Assembly (NCBI GenBank): GCA_023374025.1
Contig: SIJG01000030.1
Location: 291,178 to 355,177 of the forward strand
Direction: 5' to 3'
DNA: 64,000 bases
Origin: Heterodera schachtii
Lineage: Eukaryota > Nematoda > Chromadorea > Rhabditida > Heteroderidae
Below, one piece after another: positions 21,394 to 31,829 of the stretch. The translations under genes and the position numbers were made by a program. How positions within the stretch are numbered: position 1 is the stretch's first letter; the number at the start of each line of letters is the position of its first letter. The notes beneath the pieces were generated by a model, which saw nothing but the letters and a program-made list of their open reading frames with translations, ran no database searches and was not told the origin of the DNA.

Positions 21394-24300
21394 TTACAAA
21401 GAATGGCCAAAATTCATCACATAAAAATTATCCCCTATAATTCCCTTCCCCACGTACGGACGATAACATTTTTGCATCGGCATGGATACGACCCGCCCTC
21501 CCTCCCTGATGTTTGGTCGGAGGAAGTTGGGGTATGTGACTATGATTGGCTCATAGTCACCCGTTGTCGCGTATCGTACGACCTCCTCTTTGAACGTTTC
21601 GTACCGCATGCCCTGGTTGTTCAACACGTCGTAGTTCAGCGTCAGGCCGCGCACTTTGAGCACGTATTCTTTCTCTGCATTCGGTTCCGCTCCTTTGCGT
21701 CGTAGACACAGACCATACTAAGATGTGAATAATCAATACAGATTAATGTATAACTTTAATTTACCTGTTTTGCACCCCCACTGCAAAACTCTTCAATATC
21801 GTGGTCCGGATACTCGTCAGTGAACTGACCCAGGTGTGGGCCAGTTTTGAGCGGGCACTGCTCCTCCGGGTGGACGAGAATGAGACTATCTGTGTCTAAA
21901 TTTTTTTTTTATTAAAACAATTTGTTTCTTTGTCTACCGGTATAGAGCAGCTCAGACCCCGGCGACCTGACCACCTTCTGCATGGCTTTGAGCAGCACAA
22001 GCCGCGCCGCGGAAGTAGTCCACAAAGAGATGACTAAAAATCCAATATTTTAATTTTTTAATTTATGTCTCACCAATGTTTGAGCAGGCATGCTCATCGA
22101 CCCAATCCTTCTTGTGGAGATAAGTGATGAGGATGTGCTCCTCGTTCAGCTGATCGATCGATGTGACATCGATCGATTTGTTGTCCAAGTACTCGGCCAG
22201 TGTTACCGGGTCGTCTGTTATGAGCGTCTGGCACAGCCCAAAGTTGCGAAGTGAAAAACGGCCCCCTAAATATAAATTTTCAATTTTTATCAAAATTTGT
22301 AGCCAAACTCACATAAGTTGTTCAAACACAGCTTTGCCAGTGACCGTTTCCCTTTGTTGACAACCATTTTCGTTGGATCGATGTTGATGCCGAACTCTTC
22401 TGCACACTCCCGGACAAACTGGCGCTCCTTTTCCGCGTCCCCTTTGATGCTGTTGTCAAAGCCGCTTGCCTGGATCTTTTGCGCCATAAACTCAGCGATG
22501 TATGGGCGAAACAGCGTGTCGTCGCTTTGCTCGTACTCCAGCACGCGAAATACCTTCGTGACCCGGTAGCCCTCGTCCAGTGCAGCGTTGAGCTCAATCG
22601 ATGTGCACGTGCTGACCCATCCGCGTTGCTGGTCGGAGTGTTTACAGCGGTAGTCGGGATCCACCCCTCCAGTCGGGTATTCTTTGGCACAAGTGATGCA
22701 CAGCGGAAAGCACAGTCGGTCGTCCACTCTCACCGGCAGCACTGCGACATCGATTTGGCGGGGCGGCACTACCCAGACTTTGAGTAGTGCCAATGGGAAA
22801 GGGTTGTCAGCAGCGCTTGTCCACCCCACTTGTTGATTTAACACGTGCACTTTGGGAGTGCCAATGGGGTAACGGGTAGTGAAGCTTAAGTTTTCAATTT
22901 ATTTGGCAATATAAAGAAAAATAACAAACTTTATGTATGGGTAGAGCGACGTAAAGTCATAGTAGGAGATCCTCTCCCCCGGCCCCGCCTTGCGCAGAAG
23001 TTTCATCGGTCCGGTCCGTCCTCCCATAAACGCGTCGCGGATTACCAGGGGCCCGTCGTCCACGTAATTTGCAAAGGACTTCCTCATCGCTTTGCTCTTC
23101 TCCAGCATTGACGTTATCTTGCACTCCCAATACACATCCACGCGATTCACTCGGGCCCGAAGGTAATCCATTCGCTTGGCGTCGCGCTCCCGTACTTGTC
23201 CCGCTGTCTTCCCATTCGGCAGCAACATGTTGTCATTCGGATAGCACTTCTTACAACCATGCCAAGTGCAGCCTTAAAATTATGGATTTTATCGGAAGGA
23301 AGAAATATAATTAATACCGTTCACTTCAATTGCGCGCCCCTCTGCCTCAATCCATCCGTCTAGGGAGTAAGGGCCGATCCGCTTTCTCTCCACCGGCCGA
23401 ATGGGCGGTTTGCACATCCACCCCATACTCCTCCGAATACCAATGGAAGAATCGAAGTGCGAGAAGGCTCTGGTTCTGAGCGTTGTCGTAACCGCGCTCA
23501 GGGACGATGGCCAGATGTTCTGTCGGCAGATGATTGGTACGGAAATGCCGCATGCACGCTCCCGCGATGGTCATGCACTCGCGCAGTACGTCGATGCCGT
23601 CGTGGTTTTCCTTGTCGTCAATCCCATCGATGTATTCCTGTCGCCGCGAAATCTCGAAGAATTCACGGCGGAATGCGACGAGAGCTGCCATCAGTATTTC
23701 AACATCGTTCGTGCAATAACTGAAAAATCAACAATAAAAATTAAATAAAATAAAGAAATTACCTAGCAAGCGCCTCATCGAGCCTAAAAGGCTCATGACG
23801 GTGCTCGGCGTACCACTCGTCGAATTGGCGCCTCTTCCCGGGCATCATTCCATTAGCCAAATATTCATCAGGTGTAGGGTGGATTTCTATGCCGTAGTTC
23901 TCCGGTCTATTGGCGAGATGGGGGAAGAACGGCTTGTCCTCCACATCAAGTCCGTAGGAAGGGACCAATGCTGCCAGCGAACATGGCATTAGGTTGAATG
24001 AGTCGCGGAAGATGACGTTGGGGTTCCGCTTTTTCTGCTTCCTCACTTTCATCTCGTACATTTTATTACCCTAAATTTTGAATTAGGCGATTTATTTTTA
24101 ATAAGCGTATACCCTTCGCAGCATTTCGGGGTTAAAGCCAATCCGGAACAGCTCGCGGAAGACAAGCACCATGTCAAAGCGTCCTCCAAAGTGAGAATAG
24201 GCGTAGGTGTCATACTTTTTTGGCAATTGGTAGACGAGCCAATCAACAAATGCCTCCAACGGGTTCTCTGCCACCACTTGTTTGTCCACTTGCGTGTCCA

Positions 24301-26005
24301 TAAATCGACGTTGGCAGAATGCGACGGTTCGGTGTAGCCCGCAGATTTGACAGCCTGCTGTTGCACTCTTCCATTTCCCGTTGCCAATGCAGTCAGGGCA
24401 CGCAACTCTCGCAGCGATGAAGTTGGGCTGATGTTCCTTCTTTTCATGCTCACGTGGATTGACTGGCTGGTGCTGCATCGTCTCCAAGTCAAAGGCCACA
24501 ATGCGATAAGGCTCATGTTCCTTCGGTTCAATTGGCTGGATGAAGCAGCCCCGCTCTGGATTGTGGTACGTGTTGCATAACTGGCAATACGTCTCTTGGC
24601 ATTTGTGACCCTAGAACAATCGCATTTAGAAAATTTTTTTATTATTATTATTACTTTTCTTCCATTTCGGTTGTTGTCGCGAACATTCCAAATAACCCCG
24701 CATTTTTTGCACTGCTTAGATTCTGCGCAAAAGTTTGATGTTAAATGGTGCTGATGGCATTCGTTGTTGCGGAATTTTTTGTTGCAAGCCAGCACACTCG
24801 TGGAAATAACCATCACGGGGAGCACATGGGAATTTGGGTCCGACACGCGACACAAGCATGCAGCGTGCTTGCAGGAATTGAGATGTGTTGCTGGTCGTTG
24901 GTATGGCTTCTCACATTCAAGGCAGTAGTGCTGACCAAATAACCCGTATTCTTCTTCACACCGTCAAAATGTTCGTGTTCAGATACAGCACAATTGGTGT
25001 GTCGTAGTGATTGTTGTTGATGTATTTGTACAGCGGTTTGTACTGACCAGTGGACCAAAAATAAATACTGCAAAACGATGTCGTTGCTGGTGTTGTTCCA
25101 ATGATCCACCACTCGCGGCACCCAAATCTCAGCATCATAACCATTGAGCCAAGCCGTACGCCAATTGCTGATCAGTTGTAGAGCATCTCGCTGCAAGCAT
25201 CCCTTGTTGTCCCCTCTGCTGTGGTATAGTCGTAAAGCTTCCAACTTGCCCAGCCACGGGTTTTTGCCACCATCGTTGCTTGCAAAGGCATAAAAGAGGC
25301 AGTAGTTGCGGTCATCAGGATGTTTATCTTAAACCTTCCTCATCATAATTGATTTTTTTTTTTTTTGAATGAGCGCACCTTTATCAAACTCCGGTCGTTG
25401 ACTCGATGGTGAACAGGTGCCAGAGCACGTCGCGCGCCACCTTTTAGTGATCTTTTGACAGGGAGTCCGGATCGATCAACCGTTGTAACGACAACGGTGA
25501 AAGGTTCTCCCCAAAGCGTGACGTTCTGTTGTTTCTTGCTTTGGGCCACTTTGAGAAATTGGTTCAAGATGGTGTTAACCGTGTTGTCCGTGATTTGCCG
25601 GATGGGGATTGGAATGTCTCCGCCAGTGAGCAATGGGCTGCTGATGAGACAGCCGAGATGTGTGGGCCGAACACCACGCTCATGACTGTCCGCCACCGCT
25701 GCGTCAATACTGTATTGGAAGATACCGGCGAGGAGTCCCTCGGGATTGGCTGGAACGTCTTCAATGCTGAACCGCGACTTGACTTTGGTGTATTGGAAGC
25801 GTGGCACGTGTTCGATGGTGTTGTCCAGCTTTCGAACATAGTCTTTAGTCATTTTTGAAGAAGACGAGGATATTCCAGCACCTTCTTGGGCCATTTCTCC
25901 CAACAATTGGTTGATGAGGAAGCCGCGCCGCGGCTTTTTATTGGGGATAGATAGCAGGTAATCAATGGAAAAATTAGACGGACGTTTAGGAGGCTGATTT
26001 TGCAT
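21394..26005 (-). pseudogene. polB: Protein-primed family B DNA polymerase, multi-exon, apparently frameshifted
   Basis: This is the Maverick replicative polymerase, expected to copy the linear element from a protein primer with 3'-5' proofreading. The start at 26005 reads MQNQPPKRPSNFSIDYLL. Visible motifs in order are ExoI AFDLET (24490s), ExoII HFGGRFDM (about 24175), ExoIII YCTNDVEIL (about 23715), motif A DFTSLYPY (about 22945), motif B SLAKLCLNN (about 22325) and motif C DTDS (about 21890). Supported exons include 24113-24610, 23763-24070, 23318-23719, 22930-23272, 22313-22884, 22074-22265, 21938-22033, 21765-21895 and 21394-21717, with short GT/AG introns. In the N-terminal part (about 24930-25090), and again near 23383 (GGEK to RIGPYS), the conserved sequence jumps frame without splice signals. 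I infer frameshifts; sequencing error or unusual introns remain possible. Confidence 0.85.
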
Positions 26006-26140
26006 TTTTCAAAATCTTAAAAGGGAGGGAAATGGCGTTGTGAATGACGAGGTTAGTCGAAAAATGTGCTATTTTATAGCACGCGCATGGACATGGACAT
26101 GCATTATCAAATAAATTAGCATTAAACTTGTAAAATTCGT

Positions 26141-26559
26141 AACCAACTGTGACCCGAAGAGCAGCGCACTGCCACCCATGAAGCACAAGACGACAGGGCA
26201 TCTAAACGGCTCGAAAAATTAGTTATGTTTAACGCACTACCTCAAGCTCTAAAAGGCAAATAAAAAATTGCTGCCAGGATAAACGGAGCTCTGTAAGTCG
26301 AACAACCGCCCTGGTTAACAGCACGTATGAAAATAATTATTTATTTAAAAAATTATTATTCAAATTAATATTACAAACCAACTATGACCCGAAGAGCAGC
26401 GCACTGCCACCCATGAAGCACAAGACGACAGGGCACCTAAACGGCTCAAAATATTAGACAGGTCTAATGCATTACCTCATGATCTAAAAGACAAATTAGG
26501 AAAGCGCTGCCAGGATAAACGGAGCTCAGTAGGTTGAGCAACCGCCCTGGTTAACAGCA
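26141..26559. repeat. Two direct ~183-bp repeats upstream of the polymerase
   Basis: 26141-26323 and 26376-26559 are about 90% alike. They share GACCCGAAGAGCAGCGCACT, an AAGCACAAGACGACAGGGCA block and an ACCGCCCTGGTTAACAGCA end. They lie just 5' of the polymerase start in a 1-kb gene-free gap. This could be a regulatory or replication-related repeat, or a small inserted repeat. Confidence 0.8.
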
Positions 26560-26687
26560 ATTTAATAATATAAGTTTAATTAATTAAAACATTTTAAATT
26601 TATTAAAAATATGCTTATGAGAGCAAATGAAAATAATCGTGCCCGGTCGCGCTTATAAAGGAACGCAAACGGCTAAGCTCCGCCCTC

Positions 26688-26960
26688 TAATCGATAATTT
26701 TCGGCGCCTTCCTCGAGCGGGCGGCACTTTCAAATTTCCTTTGAAGAAATTCCCTTGGGAATTGCCATATGGCGACAGATGTTTGCATGCCCAACTAATC
26801 GATAATTTTCGGCGCCGTCCTCGAGCGGTCGGCACTTTCAAATTTTCCTTTGAAGAAATTCCCTTGGGAATTGCCATATGGCGACAGATGTTTGCGCACC
26901 CTACCAATCGATAATTTTTGACGCCACCTTAGAAAGGCGGAAATTCAAATTTCCCTCAAA
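26688..26960. repeat. 109-bp tandem repeat, about 2.3 copies
   Basis: Units start at about 26688, 26796 and 26905. Each carries TCGATAATTTTCGGCGCC, CCTCGAGCG, GAAGAAATTCCCTTGGGAAT and CATATGGCGACAGATG. CCCTTGGGAAT and ATCGAT-type words are palindromic, as in protein-binding sites. The array sits between the protease 3' end and the polymerase 5' region. Confidence 0.8.
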
Positions 26961-27005
26961 TTTAAGTTCAGAGATATTGACCATTGCTTGCGTAATTTTT
27001 TTTAT

Positions 27006-27464
27006 TCATTTATTTAATATTTTACGAAGTACAATCATTGAGTACATATCTGGACTTGAACTATTATTAAGTACTGATAGAAAATTTTCAAATGTTTGCC
27101 CTTGGGACATATGGAAAATGAAAACAATACAATGGGCACCACAAGTTGAGAGTAAAGGGGCTTGGTATGGACAAGAATTTTTCCTTATTCCCTTTGGGAA
27201 TTTTAACAAAAATGTTGTCGTAATCGCAGATGGAATAGGCTGAGCAAGGCTATCAAAATAGAGCACTGGCGCATCCAGTCCCTTTGCATAGATGGCGCAC
27301 CAATGAGAGCCCTCCTTGTGGTGGGGGTCCCGGTTCACAACAAGCGCTGCGGGGTACTGTAGTGTGGAGGGAGGCGGCAAATTGTCACTGGCGAAGCAGC
27401 CCTGAAACACTCGCCCTGTCTGACGATTTTCGCTCAGAATCTTTGTGATTTGCGAACTGTCCAT
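27006..27464 (-). CDS. Adenain-type cysteine protease
   Basis: This is the Maverick maturation protease (C5/adenain-like, Ulp1 fold), 152 residues, expected to cleave virion precursor proteins. Visible catalytic residues are His54 in GSHWCAIY, Asp71 in YFDSLAQ, Gln101 and Cys108 in STCGAHC. Order and spacing match adenovirus protease (His, Glu/Asp, Gln, Cys). The frame is intact. The 5' end overlaps the preceding 171-aa gene by 80 bp in another frame, a compact viral arrangement. Confidence 0.9.
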   Translation of the reverse strand: MDSSQITKILSENRQTGRVFQGCFASDNLPPPSTLQYPAALVVNRDPHHKEGSHWCAIYAKGLDAPVLYFDSLAQPIPSAITTTFLLKFPKGIRKNSCPYQAPLLSTCGAHCIVFIFHMSQGQTFENFLSVLNNSSSPDMYSMIVLRKILNK

Positions 27465-27900
27465 TTTTCAGCCAAAAAATTGAACAGAGTTGGTGTAGTA
27501 CCAGACTGATGATAAGCATTAAATAGAGAGCAAAGAGAGCCCAGCAAACAGCTTGATGAAGAATGCTGCTTTCCTCCGGCTTATCCTTACACAACTGAAT
27601 AAGCGGTGGGAGAACTGCTGACACGTGCTCATCAATTAATTTGTCGCTTTTTGGAGGTGTCTTAGGTGTTGTAGTAATCGGAATGGTTGTGCTACGTTTC
27701 GATAAAGACAATCTTCTCAAATATTCAGTGTATGTGTACTCAGGCTCATGTTGTTGTCGAGTCAAAGTCAGATTTTTTAGATAAGCAGAGTAGGTATTTT
27801 CCGGTTGTCTTTGTTGTTGTTGTTCTCGCAGTGTTGAAGAAACGCAGGGAAGGGAAATTCGGAGAAAGAACAAAATAAGACTCAATCTTTTTGAATACAT
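27385..27900 (-). CDS. Predicted secreted/membrane protein, 171 aa, with internal repeat
   Basis: No family is recognised. Residues 1-22 look like a signal peptide (basic, then LILFFLRISLPCVSS). Two short related segments follow: ENTYSAYLKNLTLTRQQHEP and EYTYTEYLRRLSLSKRS, with common core (Y/N)TYxxYLxxLxL. A T/P-rich stretch leads to a hydrophobic helix of about 25 residues (AVCWALFALYLMLIISLVLH) and a polar C-terminal tail. A single-pass membrane protein with an external repeat region is the simplest reading. It starts 39 bp after the capsid gene stop and overlaps the protease start. It could be a virion membrane or release factor; that is inference. Confidence 0.7.
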   Translation of the reverse strand: MYSKRLSLILFFLRISLPCVSSTLREQQQQRQPENTYSAYLKNLTLTRQQHEPEYTYTEYLRRLSLSKRSTTIPITTTPKTPPKSDKLIDEHVSAVLPPLIQLCKDKPEESSILHQAVCWALFALYLMLIISLVLHQLCSIFWLKNGQFANHKDSERKSSDRASVSGLLRQ

Positions 27901-27939
27901 AATTTATTTATGAGATGGCAAAATGAAATGACAAACGGT

Positions 27940-29250
27940 TTAAATAGTGGTATCTGTGCTTATTGATCGATTTTTGTCCAACATGACAAGTGAGTCGCAT
28001 TCCCCCATCACCACCAGCATTATTCCTCCGGCGGGTACTGGTTGATTGAATTTGATGCTGACCGCTGTGGTCCCATTCTTTATCAAGTCAAACAATGCCG
28101 CTTGGTCATCCCCGCTGTTGGTCAGATTGAACACGTAAATGCAATGAGTTCTTCCGTATTGAGCAAATGTAATCCCGTTGCTCTCTGTTGAGTTGGCGAA
28201 CCCTACTGCTTCATTCATGTCATTGAAGGGGCGAACATATTTTCTGTTTGAGTAATCCAAATCATAGGGCGCCTGGGGGTACGGTCGCCCATTTGCAGTA
28301 ATGGAAATTTCGCGAACATTAAATGGTTGAAAGTTGAATGGACTGCGCAAAAGTGTCCCAACATAGTCAGTATTAGCCACCAGACCCATTGTCACACGAC
28401 GGGGAATTTGGTCCATGAACATATTGGCTGTAAACTCATACCGACCCGGACTGATGAACATTGATTTCATCATTGTTTTTCTCACAGCATAACGGACAGG
28501 TTTCACCTCTAGCTTTTGCGCAATGTCCAGCGCCAACCCATCCATCAGAGACACCTTCTTCACGTACATTTTCAATCCCACAACCTCGAAATGGTACCGA
28601 CCCCCGCTAGGCGCGATTAACACAAAGGCATTGTCGTTTGGTAGAATTTCAATGTCCAGCTCACAGAAATTGATCAGGTATAATGGTTGATTGAATAAGT
28701 CTGTGTCAATTTTGGCGATGAATTGAGCAACGTTACTACCCGCAAACAAATTACGTCGCGCTATGAATCCATTTCCTATCTCAAGTGCATCGCCCATGTC
28801 CCGGTAGTACCCGGCTGCATTCAGGTGTGAGTCTTTTGCTGTCGTTGAATAAGAGAGTTCATGTGAGAAATATGTTTTGTAGGCCATCAGAGAATTGGCA
28901 TTAAAAATTTCACGCCCATTGATACTCATTTTTATGTTGCGGATGAAGGTTTGTCCGATCATTTGAATTGGCGCAATATCCGCATCGTCAACAGTTAGAT
29001 CAACAAGTTGACCATTATTGTTTTCCTTACGGATTCGAAATTCGGTGAGCAAATAACATTTGGACAGGTCAATGTAATTTTGGCTGGAGTGAAGCTTGAA
29101 GTGGTAGGGTGTGTCGGTAAGCGGATTGCTGGGCAGAAGCTCGAATACCTTTGATGATGAGACGCTCACATTTGTAGGGGGTATACGGAAAAAGTCCAAA
29201 GCATTGGTGATTGAGTTGACGGAGTCGTTGTCTATTTTATGGAAAGCCAT
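27940..29250 (-). CDS. Major capsid protein, double jelly-roll type
   Basis: 436 residues, starting MAFHKIDNDSVNSITNALDF. It resembles the conserved nematode Maverick capsid proteins related to C. elegans F54H12.2. Recognisable parts are the N-terminal FFRIPPTNVSV, the segment QNYIDLSKCYLLTEFRIRKE, then GQTFIRNIKMSINGREIF. The predicted fold is the double jelly-roll of adenovirus hexon-type capsids, which would build an icosahedral shell. The frame is intact. The stop of the upstream pX-like gene lies 8 bp away, so the two are likely expressed together. Family assignment is from sequence pattern; no fold prediction was run. Confidence 0.85.
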   Translation of the reverse strand: MAFHKIDNDSVNSITNALDFFRIPPTNVSVSSSKVFELLPSNPLTDTPYHFKLHSSQNYIDLSKCYLLTEFRIRKENNNGQLVDLTVDDADIAPIQMIGQTFIRNIKMSINGREIFNANSLMAYKTYFSHELSYSTTAKDSHLNAAGYYRDMGDALEIGNGFIARRNLFAGSNVAQFIAKIDTDLFNQPLYLINFCELDIEILPNDNAFVLIAPSGGRYHFEVVGLKMYVKKVSLMDGLALDIAQKLEVKPVRYAVRKTMMKSMFISPGRYEFTANMFMDQIPRRVTMGLVANTDYVGTLLRSPFNFQPFNVREISITANGRPYPQAPYDLDYSNRKYVRPFNDMNEAVGFANSTESNGITFAQYGRTHCIYVFNLTNSGDDQAALFDLIKNGTTAVSIKFNQPVPAGGIMLVVMGECDSLVMLDKNRSISTDTTI

Positions 29251-29258
29251 TTATTTAA

Positions 29259-29738
29259 TTAATAAAGTCCAAATGCGTCCGATCGAATTCGCTTTTTAGC
29301 CTGTTTAACAATAGGTCGTCCAATTAGTGTCTGATGACTAGGCAGATGGGTTCTCTTTCTTTTTATACTCCGTTTTCCGCTTCCAAACTGTTTTGGTAGT
29401 CCTCCTTTGTCTAGTACGGTATCAATTCCTCGCTTACCCTCACTGACAAGCGCCTCTTTAAATGGCACCCCCTCATTCCCGACTCGCTCCAGCACACGTT
29501 GTCCAGTACTCAACGCCTCCGACCCTACTGTAGTGCCAACGCGACGAAGAATGGGTAGGAAAAAGCGCCACAGTCCACGAAACACATCTCCAACGCCAGC
29601 CCCTCGTTGAATACCGTACCCACGCTGAAAGGGACTGGACCCTCGAAAGTAGTCGAAATTGTCCTTTTCTAATCCGCTACCGTACTGCACATACTCGTCA
29701 TACTGTGCAATGCTTGGGTCAAACACAATATGAACCAT
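29259..29738 (-). CDS. Small basic pX/pVI-like virion protein
   Basis: 159 residues, starting MVHIVFDPSIAQYDEY. A Gly/Tyr-rich N-terminus (GSSPFQRGYGIQRGAGVGD) precedes an amphipathic segment (VFRGLWRFFLPILRRVGTTV) and a basic C-terminus (KRSIKRKR). This layout recurs in Maverick proteins placed next to the capsid gene and resembles adenovirus minor core or cement proteins such as pVI and pX. It is a plausible protease substrate at Gly-rich sites. It ends 8 bp before the capsid gene start. Confidence 0.7.
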   Translation of the reverse strand: MVHIVFDPSIAQYDEYVQYGSGLEKDNFDYFRGSSPFQRGYGIQRGAGVGDVFRGLWRFFLPILRRVGTTVGSEALSTGQRVLERVGNEGVPFKEALVSEGKRGIDTVLDKGGLPKQFGSGKRSIKRKRTHLPSHQTLIGRPIVKQAKKRIRSDAFGLY

Positions 29739-29785
29739 TTTTTATAATTATATCAAATGAACAAACAAACAAAAGAATGATGAAG

Positions 29786-31789
29786 TCAGAAATTTATCAC
29801 TTTCTTAAATATCAACACGACCATCGTTGTGCCATAGGCGAACGGCACCAGTCGGCCTTTGTCCATTGTGCGAAGTTCAATCTCGATCTCATTAATTTCC
29901 CGAGGTAATACACGCGCAAATATTGGCGAGTCGTAAATCTTCTCATTATACTCCCCAGGGATTGCACCGCTGATAGACACAACTCGGAGCAATGAACTCA
30001 ATGAATTGCCAATTATCATATTTTCAGTTAGTCCTTTTGAGTAGACTGCAAAACTTGAGATTCCGCCGCGTAGATCAAACCCGTATTTGGCAACTTCATT
30101 CGACACCACATGCTGAGGATTTTCAAAACCAAGAGCATATCCCAACTGCGGTGAGAAAGACAGATGACTGATGATCTCCTCATTGAACACCACCTTGAAT
30201 CGCTCCAAGTCGTTTTCATACAAAATGAAGATTGAAATTGGCACATATGTCAGAGGATTTTGATTAGCTGTAGGAGTTCTAAAAAATATTTTTGGTGGGT
30301 CGAGCCTGTGAACCAAACGCGATGGGTCAATTTGAGCTGCTGAGGTTGGTGGTGGTGGTTGTGGTGGCTGTTGGTGTTCAGTTTCTACAAAACGAGGTAG
30401 AGAGCCTGACGGCGGAACTTGAGGTTGAGAAGGCTGCTGAGGTTTGACTTGAGATGTTGCCGGACTTTTTAGTTGCGCTGGAGGCGCCGTAATTATCGGT
30501 TTGACAGATGTGCTGATAGGTTTGGCTGGCGTTTCTGTCTTTACGGTTAGTTTGTCTTTATCTTCCTCTTCATCATAATGTGGTGGAGATTCTTCCGGAG
30601 GAGATGGCGGCGACTGAGCCTTCGAACCCACATTAGTGGGTAGAGAAACTGATGGAGCAGACGGCTTAGCTATAGAAACGGGTGCTGCTGCTGCTGATTT
30701 TGGAGACGGCTCCGAACTTTTTAGTTGTGCCGGAGGTGCCGAAATTGTCGTCTTAACAGATGGGCTCGGAACCTTAGTGATTGCTGGGGTTACTGTCTTT
30801 GGCGGTTGAGGGGTCGATGTTGGTGGCTTTGGTGGTGGAGGAACTGGTGTTTCAGTCTTTGGTGGCGGCGTAGCTGGTTTTATTACCGGAGGGGTGGGAG
30901 TTGTAGTAGTTGTTTTTGGTTTTAACGGTTGAGAGGTTGATGGTTTTGGTGGCTGAGGTGTAGTAGTAGTAGCTGGTTGTTTCGGTGGTTGGGGGGCAGG
31001 TGTAGAAGACTTTGCGGGTGGCTGTTGAGGAGTAGGCGGTGATGTTATTGCGGTTGGAGGAGCCGGTGTTGTAGTTATTATAGATGGCTTAACAGGACTT
31101 GGTGCCGCTGCTGGTGGCAGAGACGAGGGCTTTGGTGTGACAGGAACTGTTACTGTATCCTTTTGCTCCTCGTCATAATGTGGCGGAGACTCCTCAATCG
31201 GCCCTTCTTCTTCGTCTTCTTCATGATGGGGTGGTGACTCCTCAATCGGCCCTTCTTCTTCGTCTTCTTGATGATGAGGTGGTGACTCCTCAATAATTTC
31301 TTCATTGTCATCATCATTTTCATTAGGAGGAGGGCCAATCTGTTTTCCACTAGCGTCAAACAGCTGATCTCTTTTCTGTCTTTTCAATGGTGGTGGCGAG
31401 CCGCGAGGCTTTGTAGTACGATTCCGATTCTCTTCCACCTCACGAGGGAGTGGTAATAATTTTGCACCGCTATGATTCCTCAATGTGACAGACAAAAAAT
31501 CTCTCAGCTGTTCAACCCTACTATGCGATGCCTTAGGCACGGGCACTCTGATCACCCGCTGTCTATCCTCGCCGGTAGCTCTGCGGTCGGTGAAGTGAAT
31601 GTCAATCCATTGCTCATCCAATGTACCAATGGTTGACCATGAGTAGGGATAACTGATACTATGTAGTCCACACACCCAAGAGCCATTAAAATGTAAAGGC
31701 TTTGGGAGCCGAACCCGGAATTTATTCGGTTGATTTTCCGGGTAATCACTCACATTGCTTGGCAAAAACACAAAGAAACTGTTTGACAT
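29786..31789 (-). CDS. Penton-like minor capsid protein (PY) with long disordered insert
   Basis: 667 residues. Residues 1-110 (FFVFLPSNVSDYPENQPNKF, GSWVCGLHSISYPYSWS) and about 493-667 (ending PFAYGTTMVVLIFKK) match the two halves of the widespread Maverick PY protein, considered the penton or minor capsid protein. Between them lies roughly 370 residues of low-complexity sequence: three EESPPH(H/Y)xEE units near residues 155-205, a fourth further on, and long Pro/Thr/Ser/Lys runs. Typical family members lack such an insert as far as I know. The frame is intact. If it sits at the capsid vertex, the insert could be an exposed linker or fibre-like region; that is inference. Confidence 0.75.
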   Translation of the reverse strand: MSNSFFVFLPSNVSDYPENQPNKFRVRLPKPLHFNGSWVCGLHSISYPYSWSTIGTLDEQWIDIHFTDRRATGEDRQRVIRVPVPKASHSRVEQLRDFLSVTLRNHSGAKLLPLPREVEENRNRTTKPRGSPPPLKRQKRDQLFDASGKQIGPPPNENDDDNEEIIEESPPHHQEDEEEGPIEESPPHHEEDEEEGPIEESPPHYDEEQKDTVTVPVTPKPSSLPPAAAPSPVKPSIITTTPAPPTAITSPPTPQQPPAKSSTPAPQPPKQPATTTTPQPPKPSTSQPLKPKTTTTTPTPPVIKPATPPPKTETPVPPPPKPPTSTPQPPKTVTPAITKVPSPSVKTTISAPPAQLKSSEPSPKSAAAAPVSIAKPSAPSVSLPTNVGSKAQSPPSPPEESPPHYDEEEDKDKLTVKTETPAKPISTSVKPIITAPPAQLKSPATSQVKPQQPSQPQVPPSGSLPRFVETEHQQPPQPPPPTSAAQIDPSRLVHRLDPPKIFFRTPTANQNPLTYVPISIFILYENDLERFKVVFNEEIISHLSFSPQLGYALGFENPQHVVSNEVAKYGFDLRGGISSFAVYSKGLTENMIIGNSLSSLLRVVSISGAIPGEYNEKIYDSPIFARVLPREINEIEIELRTMDKGRLVPFAYGTTMVVLIFKKVINF

Positions 31790-31829
31790 AATTTTTTATC
31801 TGTACAAATAATGAAAAATGTGAACGCTT

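Noticed and set aside
24049..24855. 268-codon minus-strand frame in the polymerase region
   Set aside because: Only its first part (NNECHQHHLTSNFCAESKQC region) fits the polymerase; the rest runs through an intron and out of frame with the exonuclease motifs.
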